Shown piece by piece: positions 9,266-18,037 of a stretch of DNA of 64,000 bases. The notes beneath the pieces are model-generated. The model worked only from the letters and a program-made list of their open reading frames with translations, searched no databases and had not been told where the DNA came from. This stretch comes from Luteimonas_C sp035250245 (GTDB lineage: Bacteria > Pseudomonadota > Gammaproteobacteria > Xanthomonadales > Xanthomonadaceae). The stretch spans positions 62,001 to 126,000 of the forward strand of contig DATFFH010000077.1 in NCBI GenBank assembly GCA_035250245.1, read 5' to 3'. The translations under genes were made by a program, and so were the position numbers. Each line of letters starts with the position of its first letter. Position 1 is the stretch's first letter.

Positions 9266-10224
9266 GCTTCGAGGTGGCGTTCGAATCCGGCCGTGATCGT
9301 CGGCTCCGCGCCGATGGCGACGAAGCGCGCCGCCAGGCCGTGTTCGCGCGCGAAAGCCAGGCCGGCTTCGGCGCCCATCACGGTCAACGCGGTCGCCCAG
9401 GCGTCGGCATGCATCGCATCGTCGGCGATCACCGTCACCGCGACCGGCACGTGCGCGACCGGCCGGCCAATGCGCGGATCGATGGTGTGGGCGTATTCGG
9501 CATCATCGTCGCGATAGCGATGCCAGCGATCGCCTGAAGTGGCGACCGCATTCCCGGACAAGCGTAGTACTTGCGGTTCGGCATCATCGCGTTCCGGATC
9601 GGTTTCGACTAGCACGCGCCATGGCGTGCCGTCCGGTTTGCGGCCGTAGCCGTAAAGTTCGCCGCCGATTTCGATCAGCGCATTACCTATGCCGCGCGCC
9701 CGCAGATCCTGGGCGACCGCGTCCGCGGCATAGCCTTTTGCGATCGCGGAAAGATCGACGCGCACGTCGCCGGGCTGCAAGGCTTCGCGCGTATCCGCGC
9801 GCAAGGCCAGCCGCTGCCAGCCGATGCGGCGGCGCACGGCTTCGACGCGTCTGTCGTCGGGAACAACGCCGCGGCCTTCTGGACCGAAGCCCCACAGATC
9901 GACCAACGGGCCGACGGTAGGGTCGAATGCGCCGCCGCTGGCTTCGGCGATCTTCAGCGCGCATTGCATCACCACGAACAATTCGTCGGGCAGCACGACC
10001 CAACTACCGGCTTGCGCGGTGTTGAAACGGCTCAGGTCCGAATCCGGCAGCCAGGTGCTCATCTGCGCGACGATGCCGTCCAGTCGCGCCTGGATCGCGT
10101 CGTGCAAAGCGCGCAGCGATGCGCCCGGCGCGACCAGCTTCACGCACCAAGTGGTGCCCATCGTCTCGCCGCCGAGCGCGTCGACGGCGACGAGGTTCGC
10201 GCCGGGATCTGCGAGCGAAGTCAT
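9262..10224 (-). CDS. apbE: ApbE-type FAD:protein FMN transferase
   Basis: This is a 320-residue protein. ApbE splits FAD and attaches FMN by a phosphoester bond to Ser/Thr in target proteins. Conserved blocks are present: ETMGTTW near 20-26, DLSAIAKGYAADAV near 172-185, ALIEIGGE, AVATSGD, HTIDPRIGRP and the Mg-binding HADAWATAL near 271-279. Most ApbEs are exported or lipoproteins, but no signal peptide or lipobox is visible and no better upstream start was found, so this copy appears cytoplasmic. It lies between DUF4198 and the diflavin reductase; the nearby DUF2271 protein is the best substrate candidate. Confidence 0.88.
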   Translation of the reverse strand: MTSLADPGANLVAVDALGGETMGTTWCVKLVAPGASLRALHDAIQARLDGIVAQMSTWLPDSDLSRFNTAQAGSWVVLPDELFVVMQCALKIAEASGGAFDPTVGPLVDLWGFGPEGRGVVPDDRRVEAVRRRIGWQRLALRADTREALQPGDVRVDLSAIAKGYAADAVAQDLRARGIGNALIEIGGELYGYGRKPDGTPWRVLVETDPERDDAEPQVLRLSGNAVATSGDRWHRYRDDDAEYAHTIDPRIGRPVAHVPVAVTVIADDAMHADAWATALTVMGAEAGLAFAREHGLAARFVAIGAEPTITAGFERHLEA

Positions 10225-10252
10225 TTCATCCGCGGCGCGGACGCAGGTCGGA

Positions 10253-11053
10253 TCACTGCGGCAGCACTTCCAGGGTGACGACGTAGCCCAGCCGGCGCTG
10301 CTTCGCGCCCGGCACCGTGACCTTGGAATCCTGCGAGGACGTTTCCAGCCAGTACATGCCAGGTTCCGGCCAAGTGACCGCGAATTCGCCGTTGGCGTCG
10401 GTCTTCACTTTGATTTCGTCCTGCGCGTTGCGGTAGCGCGTGCCGCCGCGGATGATGTCGATCTCCAGGCCGGGAGCCGGCTTGCCGTCGATCTGGAAGC
10501 GGAACTTGGCTGCTTCCTTCGCGAACAGATCGTTCGGATGGGTCACCGGCACCAGTTCCAAACCGTTGCCGCTGGGCTTGAGCGCGGTGTCGTTGGGCGA
10601 ACCGTTGGTGACGAAGGTTTCCACGCGGCTCACCGATTGCCCGGTCTGCAGGTTCTTCGCGTTCTTCGGCACTTCGGTCGCGAACGCCGCTGGCGTGCCG
10701 CGCCAGCGCTTGGGCTGGCCGTTCTCTTCCCAACTAGCGGTGGCGTAGTCGTTGATCACGCCGATCTTGTACGTGCCGGCCTGCTTGAGTTCGACGTCGA
10801 ACACGCTGCGGTATTTGCCGGTGGCCGGATTCGAAGGCTGCTGCCGGCTGCCGTCGGGCGCGACGATCGCCAGGTTGTCCAGCTTCAGCGGCACGTGGTT
10901 GAAATAGAACAAATCGTTGGATACGGCCGCATCGACGGTGACGACCGGATTTTCGCCGGCGATCACGGTCTGCGAAGGTTGCAGCCAGGCCTTGTGCGCG
11001 AGCGCGGCGAAGGGCAGGGCGGCCAGGGCGAAGGCGAGGGCGGTGCGTTTCAT
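10253..11053 (-). CDS. DUF4198 domain-containing exported protein
   Basis: This is a 266-residue protein with a signal peptide cleaved after ALA (residue 19), then HKAWLQPS, the usual start of mature DUF4198 proteins. A C-terminal beta-sandwich-like part (about 180-266) contains DANGEFAVTWPEPGMYWLE, resembling carboxypeptidase-like or CopC-like folds. It is predicted to be periplasmic. DUF4198 proteins often accompany metal uptake genes and the neighbours here fit that, but no metal ligand set can be assigned. The start at 11053 is set by the signal peptide; the longer frame overlaps DUF2271. Confidence 0.82.
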   Translation of the reverse strand: MKRTALAFALAALPFAALAHKAWLQPSQTVIAGENPVVTVDAAVSNDLFYFNHVPLKLDNLAIVAPDGSRQQPSNPATGKYRSVFDVELKQAGTYKIGVINDYATASWEENGQPKRWRGTPAAFATEVPKNAKNLQTGQSVSRVETFVTNGSPNDTALKPSGNGLELVPVTHPNDLFAKEAAKFRFQIDGKPAPGLEIDIIRGGTRYRNAQDEIKVKTDANGEFAVTWPEPGMYWLETSSQDSKVTVPGAKQRRLGYVVTLEVLPQ

Positions 11054-11082
11054 CGTGGACTCCAACGATTCGGAATAGGGGT

Positions 11083-11598
11083 TCAGGGCTTGGCGGCGAG
11101 AGTGATCGCGCCCAGTTCGGTGCTGCCTTGGGCCTTGCCGGACTGCGGCGATTTCGCCGGCCAGCTGAAAGGAATCTTGAGCAGTTCGCGGCCGCCGACT
11201 TCGCGCGCCGCTTCGACCACCAAGGTGTAATTCCCGGGCGCCAGCTTGGCGAGCCGCGGATTCTTGTCGTCGAACTTCAATGCGTGCTTGCCGGCCGGGC
11301 GGGTCGGGCCGGTGACGCCGTCGACCGGCATCTTCAGCGTGCGTCCGGATTTGCGCCACCACTGGCGCAGGTCCGGCAGCCATTTGGTGCCGTGGCCTTC
11401 CTTGGTGTCCTTGGTCATGTACCAGACCGCCAAATCGGCGGCGGCTTTCTGGTCGGCGCCTTCCACCCACACCGCGACGTAAGGCCGGTGGTATTCGGCG
11501 GCGTTGATCCGCGGAATTTCGATGTTGATTTCCAGCTCGGCCGCATGGACCGGCATCACCAGCAGGGTACCCAGCGCGATCGTCAGTTTGGCTCGCAT
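11083..11598 (-). CDS. DUF2271 exported protein, possible flavin carrier
   Basis: This is a 171-residue protein with a Sec signal peptide (about 1-19, ending VHA-AEL). It belongs to DUF2271, whose genes co-occur with apbE and PepSY proteins. Residues 93-99 read DGVTGPT, which fits the D-x-x-[ST]-G-x-[ST] pattern of ApbE targets such as NqrC, with proline where alanine is usual; T99 would carry FMN. That assignment is an inference. It sits in the operon between the PepSY membrane protein (13-base gap) and DUF4198 (29-base gap). The start at 11598 is set by the signal peptide. Confidence 0.82.
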   Translation of the reverse strand: MRAKLTIALGTLLVMPVHAAELEINIEIPRINAAEYHRPYVAVWVEGADQKAAADLAVWYMTKDTKEGHGTKWLPDLRQWWRKSGRTLKMPVDGVTGPTRPAGKHALKFDDKNPRLAKLAPGNYTLVVEAAREVGGRELLKIPFSWPAKSPQSGKAQGSTELGAITLAAKP

Positions 11599-11611
11599 GG
11601 TTTCTCTCGGT

Positions 11612-12256
11612 TCAATGGATGAAAAGCAAAGCCAGCAGCACCGGCACGACCAACCCAAGGCCTACATAAGGCCAGGTCATTCGCCGTTGCCGCGCATGCA
11701 GCTGCAGCAGGAACAGGCCGGTGATGCAGAACACCAGGCAGGCGATCGCGAACACATCGATGAACCAGCCCCAGGCCGGTCCCGCGTTGCGGCCTTTGTG
11801 CAGATCGTTGAGATAGGAAATCCAGCCGCGGTCGGTGCGTTCGTATTCGACCGCGCCGTCGGCGCGCTGGATGCTGAGCCAGGCATCCGCGCCGGGCGAA
11901 GGCATCGATAGATAAACCTCTTCCGCGGACCATTCGGCTTCGCGGCGACCGACGCCGATGGCGAGCTCGCCTTCCAGCCAAGCCGCCACGTTCGCAGGCA
12001 GCGGTGCGTTGCCGTCCGCGCCTTTCGTCAATGCAGAGAGCAGCGGCGCGGGCAGGACCAGTTCGCGGTGCGTCACTTGCGGTTCGGCTTCGATCTTCGC
12101 GGCATGATTGAGCGTGATGCCGGTGACGGCGAACAACAGCATGCCGATCAGGCACACCGCCGAGCTGATCCAGTGCCAATGATGCAGCGTGCGCAGCCAG
12201 AAGCCGCGGCGCTGCTGGCCGCCGATCGCATTCGCGGCATTGCGCGCGGCGCTCAC
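11612..12256 (-). CDS. PepSY-associated membrane protein
   Basis: This is a 214-residue inner-membrane protein. One helix near residues 30-50 (after HHWHWISSAVCL), a periplasmic PepSY-like segment (about 55-155) with NDLHKGRNAGPAWGWFID, and two more helices (about 160-185 and 190-213) are visible. HxxHW and HKGR histidines on either side of the membrane could be haem or electron-transfer ligands, as proposed for PepSY ferric reductases; this is inference. It overlaps the upstream dioxygenase gene by four bases and precedes DUF2271. Confidence 0.83.
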   Translation of the reverse strand: MSAARNAANAIGGQQRRGFWLRTLHHWHWISSAVCLIGMLLFAVTGITLNHAAKIEAEPQVTHRELVLPAPLLSALTKGADGNAPLPANVAAWLEGELAIGVGRREAEWSAEEVYLSMPSPGADAWLSIQRADGAVEYERTDRGWISYLNDLHKGRNAGPAWGWFIDVFAIACLVFCITGLFLLQLHARQRRMTWPYVGLGLVVPVLLALLFIH

Positions 12257-12939
12257 GGCTCGGCCCAGCGGCGCAGCAGGTTGTGGTAGACGCCGGTCAG
12301 CTGCACCAGCGCTGGATGATCGGGCACCGACTGGGTCAGGCGCCGGATCGATACGTCCAGTTCGAACATCAAACGGCGCTGCGCGTCTTCGCGCAGCATG
12401 CTCTGGATCCAGAAGAACGACGCCAGCCGCGCGCCGCGCGTCACCGGCAGCACTTTATGCAGGCTGGTGCCGGGGTAAAGCACCAGGTCGCCCGCGGCCA
12501 GTTTGACGCTTTGCGTGCCGAAGGTGTCTTCGATCACCAGTTCGCCGCCGTCGTATTCCTCGGGCGCGCTGAGGAACAAGGTCGCCGACAAGTCCGTGCG
12601 CACCGGCTCGGCGCGGCCGCCGCTGCGGTCGTAGCGGATCGCATTGTCGACGTGGTAATCGAACGACTGTCCGCCGGCGTAGCGGTTGAACAGCGGCGGG
12701 TAGACGCGCTTGGGCAGCGCCGCGGAAAAGAAGGTGCTGTTGCGCGACAACGCTTCCAGCACGATCGCGCCCAACTCGCGCGCCACCGGCGAATCTTCCT
12801 GCAGTTGCCCATTGTCCTTGGCTTTGGCCGATTGATGGCCGGCGGTGAGACGGCCGTCGGCCCAATCCGCGCCGTCCAAGCGGCCGCGGCAATGCGCTAC
12901 TTGCTCGGCGGTCAGGACATTGGCGATCGGCAGCAGCAT
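12253..12939 (-). CDS. PiuC/YbiX-type Fe(II)/2-oxoglutarate dioxygenase
   Basis: This is a 228-residue 2-oxoglutarate-dependent dioxygenase. The iron triad is H96-x-D98 (DYHVDNA) with H161, and R171 is placed to bind 2-oxoglutarate. PiuC homologues lie beside catecholate siderophore receptors and are iron-repressed; their substrate is unsettled. Here it directly follows the receptor gene. A strong hairpin fills most of the intergenic gap. It is coupled to the PepSY gene by a four-base overlap. Confidence 0.88.
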   Translation of the reverse strand: MLLPIANVLTAEQVAHCRGRLDGADWADGRLTAGHQSAKAKDNGQLQEDSPVARELGAIVLEALSRNSTFFSAALPKRVYPPLFNRYAGGQSFDYHVDNAIRYDRSGGRAEPVRTDLSATLFLSAPEEYDGGELVIEDTFGTQSVKLAAGDLVLYPGTSLHKVLPVTRGARLASFFWIQSMLREDAQRRLMFELDVSIRRLTQSVPDHPALVQLTGVYHNLLRRWAEP

Positions 12940-12951
12940 GTTGTGTCCGGG

Positions 12952-12977
12952 GCGGGCCGCCGCGATCGGCGGCCCGC
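12952..12977. other. Intercistronic hairpin between receptor and piuC-like gene
   Basis: A perfect inverted repeat of ten bases (GCGGGCCGCC and its complement) with a six-base loop lies in the 47-base gap after the receptor stop. No U-tract follows in the direction of transcription. It may therefore act as a partial terminator or an mRNA-processing barrier that keeps receptor mRNA high relative to downstream genes. Confidence 0.7.
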
Positions 12978-12986
12978 CATTTTGCC

Positions 12987-15383
12987 TCAGAAGCGGTAGG
13001 TGGCCGTCAGCGTGGCCGACCGCGCCTCACCCGGCGTCGCCCAGCCGTTGTTGCGGATGCGTAGGTAGTACTCCTCGTCGGCGAGGTTCTGCACGTTCAG
13101 CTGCAGGGCGAAGTTGCGGTTGAAGTCGTAGGCGACCATGGCGCGGTGGGTCCAGTAGTCAGGCGTCTTGAACAGCTTCGCCGGCGTGGTGCTGCCGGCG
13201 GCGGGCAGGGAGCTGTTGTTCAGATAGAACTCGCCCTGGTACGTGGCGCCGTAGCCGAAGGTCCACTTGCCCAGCGCATAGGTCGTCCACAGGCTGGCCG
13301 AATGCTTAGGCACGTTGGTCAGCGGGTTGCCCTTCTGCGGATCGGGGAAGGCCGTGCTGTTGCCGCAATTGGTGGCGCCCGGATGGGTCAAGCAGAAATC
13401 GGACACGCTGCGCAGCACTTCGCTGTCCAGATAGGTGTAGTTGGCGAACACCGACCACTCGCGGGTGATGCGGCCCGCCGCGCCGAGCGCTATGCCCTGC
13501 ACGCGCGCCTTGCCGTCGAGCGCCTGTTCGCCGGTGATGTTGGTCGGATCCGGATCGGCGACGCGGAAATTCTCGCGCTCGTTGCGGAACACGGCCGCGG
13601 TCAGCGACAGGTTGCCGCCCAGCACTTCCCACTTGGTGCCCAGTTCGATGTTGATGGCGCTTTCCGGATCGACCGTGCAGTTGGCGCCGCCGGTGGTGCT
13701 GGTCAGCGTGCAGGTGCCGTTGACCGAAGCTTTCGACGGCGTCTTCGAGTTGGCGTAGGAGACATAGACCGTGCCGTTGTCGACCGGCTTGTAGACCAGG
13801 CCGGCGCGGTAGGAGAACAGATTGTCGTTGTTTTCGGCGACAGGCCCACGGCCGAGCACGCTGCCGATGCGGCTGTTGTCCGGATTCGGATTCGCCGGCG
13901 TTGGCGCGGTGTAGGTCTTCACGTTCCAAACCGCGCTGTCGCCTTCGTTCTTCTCGAAGCGGGCGCCCAGGTTGAGCATCCACTGTTCGCCGAACTTGAG
14001 CGTGTCGAACACGTAGATCGCCTTGTTCTCCAGCGTGCCTTCGGTGCGGCCGGTCAGGAAGTAATTATTGGGACCGTTGTAGCGCGAATCGGGATTGCTC
14101 AGGCTCATCGGCGGCAGCGTCACCGGGCTGCCGTCCGCATTGCGCGTCACGCTGCCGGTATCCAGATCGAAGCTCTCCCGCGAGAACGAGAAGCCCGCCA
14201 CCAGCGCGTGCGCCACCGCGCCGGTGTTGAAGCGCGCGGTGAAATCGGTCTGGCTGATCGCGATGCCGTTGCTGGTGTCGCGCACGTAACCGCGCGGGCC
14301 GCTCGGCTGGTACGAATCGCGCGCGGCGCAAGCCATGCCATTGGCGGGATTGATGCCGTTGGCCAGGCACCAGGTGCCCTGGGTCGCGTCGACGACGGTC
14401 AGCTGGTCGACCTTCTGGAAGCGCGCCAAGCTGCGCATGCTCAGGGTCTCGCTGAAATCGTGTTCGAAGATGCCGGTCAGCATGTCGACGGTGATGTCCT
14501 GCTTGTCGAGGTTGTGGTAACCGTAGTAGTTCTCGGTGTCCACGCCCGGCAGCGGGCCGTCGTTGAAGGCGTTGCGGAAGTAGGGCACGCCGTATTGCGG
14601 GACGTTGTCGTCTTCCTGGTGCAGGTAATTCAGGGTGAAACGGGTGTCCGAGCCCAGGCCCAGCGCCAGCGAAGGCGCGATGCCCCAGCGTTCGAACTTT
14701 TCGTAGTCGCGGCCGGGCACGTCGTTCTGGTGCGCCATCGCGTTGATCCGGAACGCGGTGCCGTTGCCGAAATCGGTATTGCTGTCGGCGGTGATGCGGC
14801 CGTAGCTGTCGGTGCCGGCGCCGGCGGTGAACGCGGACGCGCTGCCGGCGTGCGCCTGCTTGCTGATCAGATTGATGTTGCCGCCGACCGACCCCGCGCC
14901 CGAATACACCGAGTTGGCGCCGTTGATCAGTTCCAGCGATTCGAGGTTGAAAGTGTCGGTGCGGGTGTACTGCGCGCTGTCGCGCACGCCGTCGGTGGTG
15001 ATGTCGCTGTTGGCGCTGAAACCGCGCAGGTTGATGCTGTCGCCGTAGCCGCCGCCGCCTTCGCCGGCGCCGAAGGTGATGCCGGGCAGGTTGGTCAGCA
15101 CGTCGCGCAGCGACAGCAGGCCCTGCTGGTCCATCGTTTCCTTGGTGACCACGGTGATGGTCTGCGGGGTGTCGTTCAGCGCCTCGGTGTATTTCGGCGA
15201 AGCGGCCTTGTGGACGTATTTGCCTTCGACCTGGACCTTGTCCAACTGGGTCGGGTCTTTCTGCATCGCGGCGGATACGCTGGCTGCGCCGGCCGGGGTC
15301 TCGGCGGCGGTGGCGATGGCGGGGGAGAGGGCAGCAGCCAGGGCCGCCGCCAGGGGGGCGACGGCGAACGTACGCGAAGTCAT
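12987..15383 (-). CDS. TonB-dependent siderophore receptor (Fiu/FhuE type)
   Basis: This is a 798-residue outer-membrane receptor. A signal peptide (about 1-26) is followed by the plug: TEALNDTPQTITVV, LRDVLTNLPGI, the INLRGF motif, DGVRD and GAGSVGGNINLISK, as in TonB-dependent siderophore receptors. The barrel ends in TATYRF with a terminal aromatic residue. The plug and the adjacent PiuC-type gene suggest a catecholate or linear-catechol ferric siderophore. A Fur-box promoter lies just upstream. ATG 15383 is chosen because it begins the signal peptide; the frame extends 13 codons further without support. Confidence 0.88.
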   Translation of the reverse strand: MTSRTFAVAPLAAALAAALSPAIATAAETPAGAASVSAAMQKDPTQLDKVQVEGKYVHKAASPKYTEALNDTPQTITVVTKETMDQQGLLSLRDVLTNLPGITFGAGEGGGGYGDSINLRGFSANSDITTDGVRDSAQYTRTDTFNLESLELINGANSVYSGAGSVGGNINLISKQAHAGSASAFTAGAGTDSYGRITADSNTDFGNGTAFRINAMAHQNDVPGRDYEKFERWGIAPSLALGLGSDTRFTLNYLHQEDDNVPQYGVPYFRNAFNDGPLPGVDTENYYGYHNLDKQDITVDMLTGIFEHDFSETLSMRSLARFQKVDQLTVVDATQGTWCLANGINPANGMACAARDSYQPSGPRGYVRDTSNGIAISQTDFTARFNTGAVAHALVAGFSFSRESFDLDTGSVTRNADGSPVTLPPMSLSNPDSRYNGPNNYFLTGRTEGTLENKAIYVFDTLKFGEQWMLNLGARFEKNEGDSAVWNVKTYTAPTPANPNPDNSRIGSVLGRGPVAENNDNLFSYRAGLVYKPVDNGTVYVSYANSKTPSKASVNGTCTLTSTTGGANCTVDPESAINIELGTKWEVLGGNLSLTAAVFRNERENFRVADPDPTNITGEQALDGKARVQGIALGAAGRITREWSVFANYTYLDSEVLRSVSDFCLTHPGATNCGNSTAFPDPQKGNPLTNVPKHSASLWTTYALGKWTFGYGATYQGEFYLNNSSLPAAGSTTPAKLFKTPDYWTHRAMVAYDFNRNFALQLNVQNLADEEYYLRIRNNGWATPGEARSATLTATYRF

Positions 15384-15428
15384 TACGAATCCTGTCGATC
15401 CAGGCCGGGATGGCCGTGTCAAAACGGG

Positions 15429-15457
15429 ATTTTAATGATAATGATTCGCAATTACAA
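15429..15457 (-). promoter_or_regulatory. Fur-controlled promoter of the siderophore receptor operon
   Basis: On the minus strand TTGTAA (15457-15452) and TAAAAT (15434-15429) are separated by exactly 17 bases. The spacer and its edge contain AATCATTATC (15446-15437), a perfect Fur half-site. Across the 19-base box at 15437-15455 about 14 positions match the consensus. Binding would block the promoter when iron is replete. Confidence 0.8.
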
Positions 15458-15469
15458 ACCTATTCAGGA

Positions 15470-15790
15470 TCAGCGGTCGTCCCGGGTCCAGACCGCGTCG
15501 GCTTCGACCTTGACCGGGAATTTGACCACCGGCGCGTAGGCCGGGGCATTGAGGGCGCGACCGTCGCGGACGTCGAATTTGGAACCGTGCAGGACGCACT
15601 CGATGGTCGCTTCCTCGCCGTCGTACTCGCCGGCCGAGAGCTCGAAGTCCTCGTGGCTGCACTTGTCTTCGAGCGCGTAGTAATCGCCGTCGTAGTTCAC
15701 CACCAGGATCGGGGTGTCGCCGTCCCAGGCGACCTTGCTTTCGCCCGGCAGCAGTTCGGAGGTGGCGCAGACGCGTATCCAGTCGCCCAT
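15470..15790 (-). CDS. Rieske-type non-heme iron ferredoxin
   Basis: This is a 106-residue soluble protein with one Rieske [2Fe-2S] domain: C44-S-H46 and C65-V-L-H68 supply the two Cys and two His ligands. The length equals the ferredoxin subunits of ring-hydroxylating dioxygenases, but no oxygenase is nearby. Together with its place after the SUF genes this suggests a housekeeping electron carrier matured by SUF. The receptor operon has its own promoter in the 86-base gap downstream. Confidence 0.88.
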   Translation of the reverse strand: MGDWIRVCATSELLPGESKVAWDGDTPILVVNYDGDYYALEDKCSHEDFELSAGEYDGEEATIECVLHGSKFDVRDGRALNAPAYAPVVKFPVKVEADAVWTRDDR

Positions 15791-15820
15791 AGCAGTGTTC
15801 TCGCTCCGCTTCGGTTTTTC

Positions 15821-15910
15821 GTAGGAGCGGCTTTAGCCGCGAGCTTTTTATCCGAAATCGCGGTGATATCGCGATTGTAGGAAAGAGCTCGCAGCTAAAG
15901 CCGCTCCTAC
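15821..15910. repeat. REP pair, family A
   Basis: Inverted copies of GTAGGAGCGGCTTTAGCCGC are separated by a spacer carrying the ATCGCG dyad. The right copy has one changed base (GCAGC for GCGGC). The pair lies between the GNAT and Rieske genes and may separate the SUF operon from the Rieske gene. Confidence 0.9.
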
Positions 15911-15921
15911 AGAAGCCTGTT

Positions 15922-16454
15922 CTACAAAGTTTTTTCTAAGACTTCGAAACGCAGGTCGTCGCGCTTCGGCTTGCCGAAGCGCTCGTCGCCGTGCGGAAAC
16001 GGTTTGTACACACCCGTGCGCCGATAGCCGCGCCGTTCGTAGAAGGCGATCAGCTCGTCGCGGATATCGATCACGGTCATGCGCATGGCCGGCAATCGCC
16101 AATCCTCGCGCACGACGCGCTCGGCTTCGTCCAGCAGGCGCTTGCCGATACCGCCGCCCTGCAGATCCGGCCGCACCGAGAACATGCCGAAATAACCGGC
16201 GCCGTCCTCGTCGGCGACGTGCGCGCAGGCCAGCAGCAGTCCGTCGCGCTCGGCGATCAGCACCTTGCTGCGCGGCCGGACGATGTCGTGGCGCAGTACG
16301 TCCGGATCGATCCGGTTGCCGTCGAGCAAGTCCGCTTCCGTCGTCCAGCCTTGGCGGCTGACGTCGCCGCGATAGGCCGACGTGACCAGGACGACCAGCG
16401 CATCCACATCGTCGTGAGTGGCGGCGCGGAAGACCAGCGGCGCCAGAACCTCGT

Positions 16455-16458
<4 letters not shown>
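15922..16458 (-). CDS. GNAT family N-acetyltransferase
   Basis: This is a 178-residue acyl-CoA-dependent acetyltransferase. Motif A is visible as MFSVRPDLQGGGIGKRLLDEAE (about 92-113), with the Q/RxxGxG/A acetyl-CoA loop, and FYERRGYRRTG near 143-153 is the usual motif B end. The acceptor is unknown. It is the last gene of the SUF operon and overlaps sufS by four bases, so it should be co-translated with it. The start at 16458 is set by that coupling. Confidence 0.85.
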
Positions 16459-17689
<1,231 letters not shown>

Positions 17690-17693
<4 letters not shown>

Positions 17694-18037
17694 GATGCGG
17701 CCTCCTCGCGATCGCCATGGCTCTTCGGCGCAGAGATCACCAGGAAGCGGATTTCCATGTTGCCTTCGTTGCGCAACTGGTGCGCGGCGCCCGGCGGAAC
17801 GTGCAAGCCTTCGCCCGCGCGCAAGCGATGCGACTGCCCGTCCACTTCCAGCGTCGCTTCGCCGACCAGCACGTAGAAGAATTGCCGCGAACGCGAATGC
17901 AGATGGCGCGATTCGGCGGCCCCGGGCGGCACACGTTCTTCGATCACGCTTAGATCGTCGCGCTCGAGCAGATGCCAGCCGTCGCAGCCGTTGCCCCAGA
18001 CGTAGTGACGGCTATTCGCGGTGCTGGCGGGGCTCAT
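17690..18037 (-). CDS. Small cupin protein within the SUF operon
   Basis: This is a 115-residue single cupin domain. Motif 1 is seen as SRHLHSRSRQFFYVLVGEATLEVDG (about 43-67) and motif 2 as LHVPPGAAHQLRN (about 78-90), giving probable metal ligands H45, H47 and H85. The substrate is unknown. Four-base overlaps with sufD and sufS place it firmly in the SUF operon. It may sense or bind a metal or protect cluster intermediates, but this is only inferred from position. Confidence 0.85.

Noticed and set aside
13146..15539. A 797-codon plus-strand frame opposite the siderophore receptor
   Set aside because: Arg/Val/Ala-rich shadow with no recognisable domain; the minus strand holds a complete receptor.
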